From Phycisphaerae bacterium (GTDB lineage: Bacteria; Planctomycetota; Phycisphaerae; UBA1845; Fen-1342): a stretch of 64,000 nucleotides of DNA. The stretch is taken from contig JAGNKU010000020.1 in assembly GCA_017999985.1 (NCBI GenBank), positions 1 through 64,000 on the forward strand, read 5' to 3'. This document shows positions 34,402-44,300 of this stretch, one piece after another (the first letter of the stretch is position 1; every line of letters begins with the position of its first letter). The notes beneath the pieces were generated by a model. It was not told the origin of the DNA. It did no database searches and saw nothing but the letters and a program-made list of their open reading frames with translations. The position numbers and the translations under genes were made by a program.

Positions 34402-35954
34402 CCGGGCGCCCGCTCAGCGCAGCGCGCGAGCCGATCGCCCGCGGCCCCGTAACGGCTCTCGTACGTGGCCTTCATCTGGGCGACACTGCGCTGGTACTCG
34501 CGGGGGGTCAGACCGTGCCCGGCCCCCGGCACCAAATCGACCACGGCATCACTGCCCAGCGTCCGCAGCGCCGTACGCAACCGCACGAACGCCCGCTCCA
34601 GGTAAAACTCGTCCTGGTCCCCGCACACCAGGTGCAGCTTGCCGCGCAACCGCGGTCCCAGGGTCGGCCACTCCGCTTCGATCTTCAACCGGATATCGTA
34701 CTGCTTCCAGGCGGTCGCCACCTCCGGGTCGATGCGCCCCGTCCTCCGGTCCCACAGCGGACGCGGGCGGCCGTCCGGCCCACGCGGGCTGAAAACGGCC
34801 TCGAACGACTGCAGTTGCCCGCCGCGCCCCAGAGTCGCCTCCAGCCGCCAGAAATCAGGCGCCCGCAACCCTGGCCCCCACGGACCCGGCCGCGAGACGC
34901 GATTGGGATTGCCCTCGGCGTCGTACAGGAAGTTCGCATCCGGTGCGTAGATGTCCAGGAGCTGAAACGCCGAGAAATCCACCGGGTCCGGCGACAGGGA
35001 CCAGACGCCGCCGAACGCGTCGGGGTGGGTGATCTGCAGCCAGAGGCTGCTCCAGCCGCCGGACGAGACCCCCGTGACGTAGCGTGCCCCGGCCTCCGGG
35101 ATCAGCCGGAACCGATGTTCCAGGTACGGAATGAACTCCTCCACGAGCGCGGTGCCCCAGGGGCCATTGTTCGCCGAATCCGCGAAGACGTGATGCCCGG
35201 TCGGACAGTCGGCGTCCAGAAGGACCACGACCGCGTCGAAGTCTTCGGTGGCACACGCGTACTGGAACAACTGACCCATCTGCGTGTCCAGGATGGTGCC
35301 GCCGAACCCGGAAATGACATAGACCGTGGGAAAGCGCTGGTGCGGGCTGGCGTCGTATGATTCCGGCAGCAGCACGGCTGCGTACATGTGCACGTAGCGG
35401 CCGTGGAACGCGCTCAGACGCCGGCTCATCAGGCGCGCGTACTTGACCGATTCCGAGTCTACGAGCCGCAGGGCCGGGAGGCGCTCGTTGATGGTGAGCC
35501 GCAGCGTCGCGGGCCGCGCGGGATCGTGGGTCAGCTCGGTCACGTCGCTCACGGCGTTGCCCGGAGCGCGCAACACATCGTGCGAGCGCGTGTCCAGATT
35601 CAGCACGGCTTGCACGCGGTATTCGCCGGCGGGCAGTTGCGCGAGGTCGTGCGGGTGACCCAGGCAGCGCGCGGGGTCGAGCTGCAGGACCTCGCCGGGT
35701 GCCCAGTTGACGACGTCCTGCGCGAAGAACGGCTGACAGTCGAACCACGCCACACCGTCCAGCGGGCGCTGCTCGGCGCGCGTCGTCGTGACCACGTAGA
35801 CCCGCCCGGTATAGGGTGGGCGGCACACGCGGGCCTCGAACATGATCTCGATCTGCGGCGGCGCGGCCCGGACCGGCGCCGCCCCCACTAGTGCGAGACA
35901 GCCGGCAAAGAGACAAATCCGAAGCAGCGGCGAATGCGGCCGGCCGATGGACAT
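34398..35954 (-). CDS. Secreted esterase of the esterase D / alpha-beta hydrolase family
   Basis: 518 aa with AGGAG upstream of ATG 35954 and a signal peptide (LLRICLFAGCLALVGAAPVRA). An N-terminal beta domain of ~180 residues precedes the hydrolase: FPTVYVISGFGGTILDTQMG (oxyanion region), VVLLDADCPTGHHVFADSAN, the nucleophile elbow YVTGVSSGGWSSLWLQITHP with Ser, and a late His (LVPGAGHGLTPREYQRS). This is the family of feruloyl/acetyl-xylan esterases and antigen-85-like enzymes. Probably periplasmic or extracellular and acting on acylated polysaccharide. An Asp that completes the triad is probable in VCGDQDEFYLERAF. Confidence 0.9.
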   Translation of the reverse strand: MSIGRPHSPLLRICLFAGCLALVGAAPVRAAPPQIEIMFEARVCRPPYTGRVYVVTTTRAEQRPLDGVAWFDCQPFFAQDVVNWAPGEVLQLDPARCLGHPHDLAQLPAGEYRVQAVLNLDTRSHDVLRAPGNAVSDVTELTHDPARPATLRLTINERLPALRLVDSESVKYARLMSRRLSAFHGRYVHMYAAVLLPESYDASPHQRFPTVYVISGFGGTILDTQMGQLFQYACATEDFDAVVVLLDADCPTGHHVFADSANNGPWGTALVEEFIPYLEHRFRLIPEAGARYVTGVSSGGWSSLWLQITHPDAFGGVWSLSPDPVDFSAFQLLDIYAPDANFLYDAEGNPNRVSRPGPWGPGLRAPDFWRLEATLGRGGQLQSFEAVFSPRGPDGRPRPLWDRRTGRIDPEVATAWKQYDIRLKIEAEWPTLGPRLRGKLHLVCGDQDEFYLERAFVRLRTALRTLGSDAVVDLVPGAGHGLTPREYQRSVAQMKATYESRYGAAGDRLARCAERAPG

Positions 35955-36001
35955 GCTATGCTCCTGAGACCCGGAGCATTATAAGGAGTCTGGGAACGAG
36001 C

Positions 36002-36832
36002 ATGCTAATCCGCCTGGCGCACAGCCCCGATCCCGACGATGCGTTCATGTTCTACGGCCTGGCGCGCGGCGCCGTCGATCCCGGCCCTTACCAGTTTGCG
36101 CACGTGCTCGCGGACATCCAGACGCTCAATGAGGAAGCGCGCCGGGGCACGTACGAGATCACCGCGATCAGCATCCATGCGTACCCTTACGTGGCGGACC
36201 GCTACGCGCTAACCGCGTGCGGCAGCAGCATGGGCGACAACTATGGGCCGTTGCTCGTCAGCCGTGCGCCGCTGACGGTGGCGGAGCTGGCCGGGCGCGC
36301 GATCGCGGTGCCGGGGCTGCTGACCACGGCTTATTTGACGCTGCAACTGCTGCTCGGCCGCGACACGTTCCGGCCGCAGGTGCTGATGTTCGACACGATT
36401 CCGGACGCGGTCGCGCGCGGGGTGGTGGACGCCGGCCTGTTGATCCACGAGGGGCAGCTCACGTACGCGCGACAGGCACTGCACCCGGTGATCGACCTGG
36501 GCGCGTGGTGGCACGCGCGGACCGGCCTGCCGCTGCCGCTGGGCGGCAACGCGGTCCGGCGCGACCTGGGCGGGGCCCGCGCGCGCGAGCTGTCCGGGAT
36601 CGTCCGGGCAAGCATCGACTACGGGCTGGCACACCGGGCGGACGCGGTGGATTACGCGCTGCGGTTCGGGCGGGGCCTGGATGCCGCCCTGGCCGACCGC
36701 TTCGTGGGCATGTACGTCAACGAGTGGACGCGCGACTACGGGCCGCGCGGCCGGGAGGCAGTGCAACGGCTGCTGGCCGAAGGGGCCGCCGCCGGGCTTG
36801 TGCCGCCGACCGGGCCGCTCGATTTCGTGTGA
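36002..36832 (+). CDS. mqnD: MqnD-family protein (1,4-dihydroxy-6-naphthoate synthase-like)
   Basis: 276 aa from ATG 36002, matching the family start (IRLAHSPDPDDAFMFYGLAR). MqnD converts cyclic de-hypoxanthine futalosine to 1,4-dihydroxy-6-naphthoate in futalosine-dependent menaquinone synthesis. The periplasmic-binding-protein-like fold is visible from ADIQTLNEEARRGTYEITAI, GDNYGPLLVS, AIAVPGLLTTAYLTLQLLLG, MFDTIPDAVARGVVDAGLLI and LPLPLGGNAVRRDLG. The SPDPDDAF variant differs from the SPCPNDTF form of characterised enzymes, so a close paralogue is possible. Divergent from the esterase; TATAAGGAG upstream mixes a -10-like and a ribosome-binding sequence. Confidence 0.85.
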   Translation: MLIRLAHSPDPDDAFMFYGLARGAVDPGPYQFAHVLADIQTLNEEARRGTYEITAISIHAYPYVADRYALTACGSSMGDNYGPLLVSRAPLTVAELAGRAIAVPGLLTTAYLTLQLLLGRDTFRPQVLMFDTIPDAVARGVVDAGLLIHEGQLTYARQALHPVIDLGAWWHARTGLPLPLGGNAVRRDLGGARARELSGIVRASIDYGLAHRADAVDYALRFGRGLDAALADRFVGMYVNEWTRDYGPRGREAVQRLLAEGAAAGLVPPTGPLDFV

Positions 36833-36844
36833 CGGTTGGGAGCT

Positions 36845-37312
36845 TCAGCCTTCGGCGGAGAACGAGCCGGGCTCCTGCGCGGGTGTGGCTGGCGACGCAA
36901 CCGGCGCGGTCGGCGCGGACGCATGCAGTTCCTTGCGCAGCTTCTCGATCAGCAGGACCCACGTTTCGCGCTCATACCGCAGCGTGCGGAGCGCGTCGTG
37001 CAGCGCCTTCTCGTCCTGATGGACATTCGCATCCACCAGCCGCCGGAAGACGAAGTTGTAAATGGCGGTCATGCGGTCCGCGAGCTCGGGATTGACCTCC
37101 CGGCGAATGCCATTGGCAAGCTCGAGCACGATCAACTGGGCGCGTTCGAGCGCCAGGAAGGTGGCCTCGCGGTCTTTGGCCTGCAGGGCCTCGAGGCCGC
37201 GGGTGGCGAACTTGATCGCCCCATCGAACAGCATGAGCTGCAATTGCTCGGGGGTCGCGGTGAGGACCGCATTCCGCAGGTACGTCTGGGACGGTGCCGA
37301 GTTCTGGCTCAT
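36845..37312 (-). CDS. fliS: Flagellar export chaperone FliS
   Basis: 155 aa. FliS binds the C-terminus of flagellin in the cytoplasm to stop early polymerisation. Family pattern: YLRNAVLTATPEQLQLMLFD, GAIKFATRGLEALQAKDREA, NPELADRMTAIYNFVFRRLV (normally Lxx.YxYxxxxL) and WVLLIEKLRKEL. A ~25-residue Ala/Pro-rich C-terminal tail (SAPTAPVASPATPAQEP) is extra compared with usual FliS of ~130 aa. AGAGGG upstream serves as ribosome-binding site. It lies 70 nt downstream of fliD in the same direction, the common fliD-fliS order. Confidence 0.95.
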   Translation of the reverse strand: MSQNSAPSQTYLRNAVLTATPEQLQLMLFDGAIKFATRGLEALQAKDREATFLALERAQLIVLELANGIRREVNPELADRMTAIYNFVFRRLVDANVHQDEKALHDALRTLRYERETWVLLIEKLRKELHASAPTAPVASPATPAQEPGSFSAEG

Positions 37313-37381
37313 AGGCCCTCTATCGTCTCAAACCACGCGGGCGGTCATTACCGGCGCCCGCCGCTCGTCTGAACAGCGCCA

Positions 37382-40300
37382 CTAGGATCCGGAGCTGCTG
37401 GAGTAGTTCATCAGCCACTCCGTCGACAGCGAGGCCAGCGCCGCCTGTTGCGACTGCAGTGCGGCCAGCGCTGTTTCCATCGCCTGGAACTGGGTCAGCA
37501 GCCGGGCCCGTTTGCGCTCCAGTTGCTCGTTCATCTGCGTGACCCGCGCCTGCAGCAGGTCCGAATTACTCTGCAGCGTGTCGGCCCGCCGGTTGATCAG
37601 GCCCTCGCTGCCCGTGATGGCTTCCAGCGCCTCCTTCATCTGCGCCGCGGCACCCGTGGTTTCGTCGGTGAAGAACCGCTCCACGGCCGCGGGGTCGGCC
37701 TCGTATGTTTCGCGAAACGCGGTTTCGTCAAAGCTGAGCTTGCCGCCGCTGGACACTTTGATGCCGAGATCGGACAGGCGGTGGAGCAGGCCGCCGCTCA
37801 CAAAGGTCGTCGTCGCCAGCCGGCCCAGGCGACTCCGGACCGTGTACAGCGTCCCCTCGCCCTGCAGGATGGCCGCCGTTTGGGTGTCGGCGTCGTAAGC
37901 GCCAGCCTCCTTGGCCGCGTCCAACGCCGCGTTGAAGTCGTCCACGAAGCCCTGCAGGCTGGTGACGAGTGTTTTCAGGTCGCGGCCGACCGTCACGGTG
38001 ACCGCCTGGTCGCTGACCGCGTTCGCAGTGAATGTCAACCCTGGCACGACGTTGCTGAAAGAGTTCGTCGCGCTGGTCAACAGCACGCCGGAGTCCGCGT
38101 TGCCGCCAAAGTAGACGCGCGCGTCCTGCGCACGGGCCAGCGTGGTCACGCCCAGGTTGGCCGCGCTGTCGTCGATGATGAGCTCGCCCCGAGCGCCGCT
38201 GACACGGGCGGCGATATTGAGGCGAAATGGCGACACGCCGGTGCCGTCGTTCAGCACGGTGGCGGTGGCCAGCGTCGTTTCGGCGCCGATGCGGCTCGCG
38301 AGCCCGCTGAGCGTGTCGCTGCCGCCGATGGCCAGGCGGAACTCGAAGGCGCCGTCAATCTGCCCGTTCTGGGCTGTGCCGAGGATGTTCAGGTCCTGCG
38401 CGGTCCGGCTGCCGTCCTCTTCGATCTTCAGCGTGCCCGCTCCGCCACCGGTGTCGGTGATGAGCAGGCCGTCACCCGTGGCATTGATGCTCGCCTGGAC
38501 GCCAATCGTGAGCTTGTTGATGGCTTCGATCACGTCCTGGAGCGTCTCCAGCGACGGCGACGACAGGTCCAGCGTGGCCGCAGCACCGCGTGAACCGGTG
38601 ATCTTCACCTTGCCGCGCGAGATGCCCCGCCCGTTATTGAGGCTGTCCAGACGCGTCGCCTCCGAGATGTAGCGCCGCTGCAGGTTGTTGCTCCTGATCT
38701 CGCTGGCGGTCTGGGCGAGCCCCAGCGACTCGGCGAAGTCCCCGCCCAGCGTGATCGGCGTCGCGCTGCCGAGGTTCCGGACCAGCAAACGGGTGCCGGT
38801 GTTGTCGTAGCCCGCTTCGATGCCGAGGCTGCCGCCCCCACCGACATCGGTCGCCTGATTGATCAGCGCGATCACGTCCTCCAGCGTCTGGGCGCCCGCC
38901 ACGTCCACCGTGGCGGTCTTGCCGTTGGCTTCGATCGTCAAGGTGCTGCCGGCGAAACCGGCGCCACCGTTCAGCGTCCGCAACAGTACCGTGTTCAGGC
39001 TGCCGATGATGCGCCCGCCGACTGCGACCGCCCCGCTGCCCGTGTCTTCGTACGTGCCGGCCGCGAACCCCAGATCCTCGAGGGCCCGCGAGCGCGACGT
39101 CGTGCTTGGCGGCGTCAGCACCATGGCCCCGCTCGTCGTACGCAGTTCCAGCCGCTGGCCGTCGCCGGCGATCGCGGCGGTGACGATCGGCTGGCCGTCC
39201 GTGGTTTCGTTGTTGACGGCGTAAGTAATGGCCGTCGCAACGTCGGCCAGTGTGTCCATGTGCAGGATGTCGCGTCCGGAGATCTTGCCCGACGACGACG
39301 TGCCGTCGATGCCCAGATCGCGGGCCGCATTGCCCGTGACATCTTCGATGATGAAATTGCTCCGCTGTGCCTCGTCCAGGCCGCTCACGTCGGTCTTGTC
39401 GCTGACGACCAGGCGGCTGCCGGTCAACACAACCGAGATGCGCGCGTCCCCGAAAGCGTTCTGCAGCGCCGTCCGTACGTCGCCAATCGTCCTGGCGGAC
39501 GAAAGATCGACCGTGGCCGAGCGCCCGTCGCGCGCCGTGAGCTTGAGGGTACCCAGCCGCACGCCCTGCCCGTGATTGAGGCGCCCCAGCCGCACGTCCG
39601 CCCCGATGATCTCACTCAGGCTGACGCTGATGTCCTTGCCGCCGGCCTGGATGGTGAAGTCGCCGCCGGCGATGGCGGTCCGCACGCCCAGCCCGTCGTT
39701 CAGGCTCGCCAGCGCCGTCGCGTTGCTCAGGTACATGATCGTGCCGCCGATCAGCTCTCCGGTGCCCTGCGAGTGGCCGGCGCCGAAGCCCAGGTCGGCG
39801 GCCGCCGAGCCCGAGACCTCCTGCACCCGGAGCACGTTGCCCGCGCCCGACGTGTCCTTGAGCACAAGGGCATCCCCGGTCACGTTGGCGGAGACCTGGA
39901 TCCCGGCCGCGTTGATCTTGTCCAGCACCTCGCCGACGGTGAGCGCGTCGCTGATGTTGATCGTCGCCGCCTGCGTCCCGTTGAGGATCTTGAATGTCCC
40001 GCGCCGCACGCCCGCATAGCCGTTCAGCTCGTCCAGGCGCGTCGACGCGTTGACGCGCGCTTGCGCGGATTCGATGGTGAGCGTGCCGGCGCTCAGCGGC
40101 GCGCTTGCATCCGCGAAGCCGCGCGTGACGAACTGGTTCGTTGAGGCCAGGGCGCGCACGACAAAGCTGTATGCCCCGGGCTCGGCGTTCGAGGTCGTGC
40201 TGGCAGACAGCACATCCGGCAGCGACGAGGTGGCGGTCGCCGCCCGAAACGGGTTCGAACTCGACAGCACCGTCACGCGGCTGAGCAGCGCCGTGATCCG

Positions 40301-40459
40301 CGCTGAGATGCTCAAGTACGCCGTCTTTTGCGCATTCAGGCCACTCACGCGCTTCAGCAACAGGTCACGCGGCGCCGCATCGACGGCGATCAGCTTGTCG
40401 ACCAGACTCTGGTAGTCCAAGCCGGAAATCAGGCCCGTACCAGACGTTATGGTGCCCAC
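37382..40459 (-). CDS. fliD: Flagellar hook-associated protein 2 (filament cap) FliD, extended form
   Basis: 1025 aa from GTG 40459 with GGAGG exactly 6 nt upstream. FliD caps the filament and guides flagellin folding. N-terminus GTITSGTGLISGLDYQSLVD and SGLNAQKTAYLSISARITAL are the FliD_N coiled region; the C-terminal FliD domain includes GLTFTANAVSDQAVTVTVGR, LVTSLQGFVDDFNAALDAAK and a final coiled coil (LQSNSDLLQARVTQMNEQLE). Typical FliD is 450-650 aa. The extra length is a series of at least four 'hook IN' motif units (e.g. RRGTFKILNGTQAATINISD, FAGSTLTIEANGKTATVDVA, SRGKVKITGSRGAAATLDLS). An enlarged cap is predicted. Complete, no break. Confidence 0.95.
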   Translation of the reverse strand: MGTITSGTGLISGLDYQSLVDKLIAVDAAPRDLLLKRVSGLNAQKTAYLSISARITALLSRVTVLSSSNPFRAATATSSLPDVLSASTTSNAEPGAYSFVVRALASTNQFVTRGFADASAPLSAGTLTIESAQARVNASTRLDELNGYAGVRRGTFKILNGTQAATINISDALTVGEVLDKINAAGIQVSANVTGDALVLKDTSGAGNVLRVQEVSGSAAADLGFGAGHSQGTGELIGGTIMYLSNATALASLNDGLGVRTAIAGGDFTIQAGGKDISVSLSEIIGADVRLGRLNHGQGVRLGTLKLTARDGRSATVDLSSARTIGDVRTALQNAFGDARISVVLTGSRLVVSDKTDVSGLDEAQRSNFIIEDVTGNAARDLGIDGTSSSGKISGRDILHMDTLADVATAITYAVNNETTDGQPIVTAAIAGDGQRLELRTTSGAMVLTPPSTTSRSRALEDLGFAAGTYEDTGSGAVAVGGRIIGSLNTVLLRTLNGGAGFAGSTLTIEANGKTATVDVAGAQTLEDVIALINQATDVGGGGSLGIEAGYDNTGTRLLVRNLGSATPITLGGDFAESLGLAQTASEIRSNNLQRRYISEATRLDSLNNGRGISRGKVKITGSRGAAATLDLSSPSLETLQDVIEAINKLTIGVQASINATGDGLLITDTGGGAGTLKIEEDGSRTAQDLNILGTAQNGQIDGAFEFRLAIGGSDTLSGLASRIGAETTLATATVLNDGTGVSPFRLNIAARVSGARGELIIDDSAANLGVTTLARAQDARVYFGGNADSGVLLTSATNSFSNVVPGLTFTANAVSDQAVTVTVGRDLKTLVTSLQGFVDDFNAALDAAKEAGAYDADTQTAAILQGEGTLYTVRSRLGRLATTTFVSGGLLHRLSDLGIKVSSGGKLSFDETAFRETYEADPAAVERFFTDETTGAAAQMKEALEAITGSEGLINRRADTLQSNSDLLQARVTQMNEQLERKRARLLTQFQAMETALAALQSQQAALASLSTEWLMNYSSSSGS

Positions 40460-40618
40460 GGCGTTCCTCCACGGAAACAGTTCGCTCGGGCGGCGCGCAC
40501 AATCGCCTGTCATCCGTGCGTATCGGATTGATATATGGCAAGGTGGATTCCTCAGCCGGGAATTCGCGCCCGCCGCGGCGGGACGGCCGATAATACAGAG
40601 CGAGCGGCGCAAAACTAG
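40460..40618. other. fliD upstream spacer
   Basis: 160 bp between the terminator of the repeated cassette and fliD. It is relatively A/T rich near 40525-40545 (GATTGATATATGGC). On the minus strand TCCGATAC (40518-40525) loosely resembles a flagellar sigma-28 -10 box, but no TAAA -35 box stands at the right distance. Confidence 0.25.
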
Positions 40619-40652
40619 GGCCGCGTCGCAGTGCGTGCACCGCGACGCGGCC
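40619..40652 (-). terminator. Terminator hairpin of cassette C
   Basis: GGCCGCGTCGC pairs perfectly with GCGACGCGGCC around a 12-nt loop that itself holds GTGC/GCAC. On the minus strand it is followed by CTAGTTTT. It ends the last of three tandem cassettes. Confidence 0.7.
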
Positions 40653-40706
40653 CGTCGTATTCATGGTCCCAAGGCCCGGTCACTCACGCGACCGGAACCA
40701 TTCAGC

Positions 40707-41255
40707 CTAGCGCCGACGCAAAACCAATGCCAACGCCAGCAACGCCAGCGATGCCGGCTCCGGCACCACCTGAATCGCGCCAGTGCTGTAGTTCACCGGC
40801 ACAAAACCACCATTGATGAACCCTTCCGTCAGATCACCCAGTCCCGGCCACGGATTGCTGTCGCCCGGTACCAGCGCGGCGGTGCCCAACCCGTTCAGCG
40901 TCAAGGTCACCGTCGCCAACAGAATGTCATCGCCCCAGACCTGCGCCGGCGGCTGAACCAGCCCCGCCAGCCCATCGCCATCCGGTGCAAACGCTTGGTC
41001 GAACAGCGGCCCAATCACCACATCCAGGGCCGTGTACGACACGTTCATGGCGCCGCCGATCGTCAGGTCAATTCCAAAACCCTCGATCGCGACGTCTTCC
41101 GGAATGTCCGCCAGGATGTCAATCGTCGCCGTCCCATTCGACAGCGGGACTACCTGGAAGACCGGGCTGATCGATACCTCGATCACGCCGGCCAGCGCGG
41201 GGCCCGCGAGCAGCCCCAGCACCAGGGCACCACAACACAACGCTCGAATTCTCAT
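40707..41255 (-). CDS. PEP-CTERM protein with cohesin-like fold pattern (cassette C)
   Basis: 182 aa: signal peptide (MRIRALCCGALVLGLLAGPALA), one beta-sandwich domain, PEP-CTERM tail VPEPASLALLALALVLRRR. The domain reads like planctomycete cohesin-type domains: a strand TATIDILADIPEDVAIEGFG, IGPLFDQAFAPDGDGLAGLV, DILLATVTLTLNGLG, DLTEGFINGGFVPVN, final strand before the anchor. The PEP-CTERM helix plus RRR is a sorting signal cut by exosortase/archaeosortase-type enzymes, giving surface display. The giant dockerin-tailed protein is encoded 128 nt upstream, so the two could bind. The protein appears identical to the one at 46617. Cohesin assignment is inference. Confidence 0.85.
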   Translation of the reverse strand: MRIRALCCGALVLGLLAGPALAGVIEVSISPVFQVVPLSNGTATIDILADIPEDVAIEGFGIDLTIGGAMNVSYTALDVVIGPLFDQAFAPDGDGLAGLVQPPAQVWGDDILLATVTLTLNGLGTAALVPGDSNPWPGLGDLTEGFINGGFVPVNYSTGAIQVVPEPASLALLALALVLRRR

Positions 41256-41335
41256 AATCCCTCATCCTCCTCGAAGATCGCGCCCGCCAGCAGCGGTGCG
41301 CACAAGGCTCGTTCCAACACACACCCGCCGGGCCA

Positions 41336-41363
41336 CCGCCGGCAGCCACACGGCCGCCGGCGG
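41336..41363 (-). promoter_or_regulatory. Intra-cassette hairpin (cassette C)
   Basis: CCGCCGGC (41336-41343) pairs with GCCGGCGG (41356-41363) around 12 nt. It lies between the giant gene stop and the small PEP-CTERM gene. No T-tract follows, so it could be a partial attenuator or an mRNA-stabilising element. Confidence 0.4.
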
Positions 41364-41383
41364 CGCCCAGTCGGATCAATAAC

Positions 41384-44300
41384 CTACCGAATCACCGGCG
41401 TCGGATTCTGCACCGGCGACACATTCGGAACCGGGGTCGGCTTCGGCACGACGAAGATCTTGCCGTTCGCCATCCGGTAGCACATCCGCCACGCACGGTA
41501 GTCCACCAGCGTGATGCAGTTGTCACCATCCATGTCGGCGGCCGGATTGTACTTCACGTCGCCCACACAGGTGCCGAACGCGTCGAGGAACGCCCAGTAA
41601 TCGTCGAGATCGACATCGCCGTCCTCGTCGAGGTCACCGCACAGCTCGCACTCGTCGGGTACGCCGTTGCCGTTCCAGTCACTGCTGCATTCCGGACCCG
41701 TGCAGTAGCCGCCCCACTGAGTGCCGATATCGCACTCGTCGGGGATGCCGTTCTCGTTGCAGTCGTTCGGCGGAGCGCCGAAGCTGATCTCCGCCCGGAG
41801 CAGCCAGTTACCCGGCAGCCCAATCGCATCCATGTTGTACGTGTTCGCCGGATCCCAGAAGTTCGGGTCGTACGGGGTGCTGTTGAACGTCACCCAGGAC
41901 TGACCCTGCGGCACGGTCTGATCGAGCGGGCCGGGGTACTTGCCAGCCGCGTGCTGGAACGAAGCGCCCACGAAGAAGCTCCCGCTGACCTGGACCGAAA
42001 TCGGCACGGACTGGAACACATCCGTGTCGATGCTGCCCGCTTCGATCGTACCGGTGGCTTGCGCCAGCAGGACGGCGTCGAGCGGGTTACCGTCGCCGTT
42101 CGGATCACTCCAGACGTAGACGCCGAACGAAGCGCCCGGCGTGGCGCCGGAAGAGCCGGGGTAAGACGGCGAGCCGAAGCAGGTCTGAATGGCCTGGATC
42201 GTGCCGGGGTCAGTCACCGTGAAGTGGTTCACCCAGGCAAACGCGCCGCCGGCCGTGAGGCCGACGCTGTTCTCGCTGGTGCCGTCGTCCCACAACAGGA
42301 TGTCGCGATCCTTGCTCCAGATCTGGCACTCGTCGGGGATGCCATCGGGCTGGCAGTCCTGGCTGGCACCGCTGGCGATGTCGCACTCGTCGGGGATCGC
42401 GTTCTCGTTGCAGTCCTGGCTGGTCCCGTTGGCGATGTCGCAATCGTCCGGAATCAGGTTGCCGTTGCAGTCGTTGCCTTCGAGCTGGCACTCGTCCGGA
42501 ATACCGTCGAGGTTGCAGTCGAGGCTCGTGCCGCTGGCGATGTCGCAATCGTCGGGCCGCCCGTTGCCGTTGCAGTCCACTTCGCACTCATCGGGGATCA
42601 GGTTGCTGTTGCAATCCTGGCTGCAATCCGGCCCCTGGCAGATCGGCGGAACGTCGCAATCATCCGGGATGCCGTTCTGGTTGCAGTCGGCACCACCGGC
42701 GCCACCTTCAGCGCGGACCATCCAGTTGCCCGGCAGGCCGTAGCTGTCGATCACGCCCGGCGGGAGTTCGCACGCGCCGAGGTTGTTCGGATCCGGCGGA
42801 TTGACCGAGTCGCCGGCGACCCAGCTCTGGCCCTGCGAGGCCGTCATGTCGATGCGAGCCGGGTACTCACCAGCGACCGTGCCGATGATGACACCCACGA
42901 AGAAGTGCGTGCCATCACCACCAACCGTGACATCCGGGATGTCGACCAGGTTGAACGTGTCCGTGTCGGAGTTCACGACGGCCGTGTCGGCCTGCGCCAG
43001 AACCTGCCCGTCGGTCGGGTTGCCGTCCTGGTTCGGATCGCTCCAGACATACACCGTCGCCGGCGTGCCATCGGGGACCATGCCCCACGCGATGTTGACG
43101 GCGGTGATCTTGCCGGCGTTGGGCGCGACCGTGAAGTGGTTCATCCACACCACGTAGCCGCCCGCGGTCAGGCCAATCGAATCCTCGCCGACGCCGTCAT
43201 CCAACTGGTAGGTGTAGCGCGGGCCAAAGCCGCCGAGTTCGCAGCCGTCGGGGATACCGTTGCTGTTGCAGTCGGCGCACCACAGCTCGCCCTGGCAGTC
43301 GGCGATGTCGCACTCGTCCGGGATGCCGTTGTCGTTGCAGTCCTGGGAGTAGCCGGACAGGATGTCGCACTCGTCGAGAATCCCGTTGCCGTTGCAATCG
43401 ATGAACGGCTCGCATTCATCCGGAATCCCGTTGAGATTGCAGTCGTCCGACACGCCGTACAGGATGTCGCAGTAGTCATCCACGAGATTGCCGTTGCAGT
43501 CGAGGAACGAGCACGTCGTGAACGGGCCGCCCCAGAAGCCGTCGCAGTTCGAGGGCAGTTCGTTCGAGCAGGTGTCGTCGAGATGGCAGCAGGCGCCTTC
43601 GACTTCCCGCACGTTGACCGTGTAGTCCTCGACTTCGCCGTAAGTGGTCGTGCCACACGGCGAGGGGTTGCTGTTCGCATAGTCGATGCGGATACGCAGC
43701 CGGGTTGGCCCCGGGGTCGCCGTCATCGGCGGCGTGATCGTGAAGTTGTACGGGCCGACGCCGTTGACCGTGCCGATCAACTCGCCGTCGTCGTAGAAAT
43801 CCAGATCCTGGTTCCAGTCGACCCACACGGCGCAGATGTCCGACGTCCAGATCGGGTTGCCGTTCGTCACGGTGAGAAGCGAGCCCGCACCGTAGGCAAC
43901 ATCCGCGACGAGGTACGTGTAGTCCTCGTACTGGCCAGCGCCGCAACCGCTCGGGTTGTTAATGGTCTCAATCTGCACGTTGCTGATGTACTCGTCGCAA
44001 TACAGCGCGCCAGCCGGGCAGTAGAACGGCACGCAGGGGTTCGGATCGCAAGGCGCGAGGTCACCCTGCCACAGGCCACCCAGGTTCGTGCACTGCTCGA
44101 TCGTCTGGTTCGGCACGCAGGTGCCGTCCGGCAGGCAGCAGGCGCCCTTCGGCAGGTAGCACGGCTCACACGTGAGCGTCGCGTAGTAGTCGAGCGTGCA
44201 GGGGTAGTTGCCCCACTCGGACGGACCGACCCAGAACCAGTAGGTCCCGGCCGGGACGCAGCCGGTCGCGATCGTGACCGGCGTGCACTCCGCGGCGGAG

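Larger units (their letters stand above)
40627..41377. repeat. 751-bp direct repeat, copy 1 (identical to 46537-47287)
   Basis: The block spans the terminator loop, the whole small PEP-CTERM gene and its upstream hairpin. Every line I compared matches 46537-47287 at an offset of 5910, and even out-of-frame translations are identical. A single mismatch (T/C) bounds it at 40626; AAT versus ATA bounds it near 41378. This is far more alike than the flanking giant genes. Confidence 0.9.

Noticed and set aside
40586-40593. GCCGATAA on the plus strand near fliD, identical to a sigma-28 -10 box
   Set aside because: Wrong strand for fliD, points into the 3' end of a convergent gene, and no TAAA box lies about 15 nt upstream.
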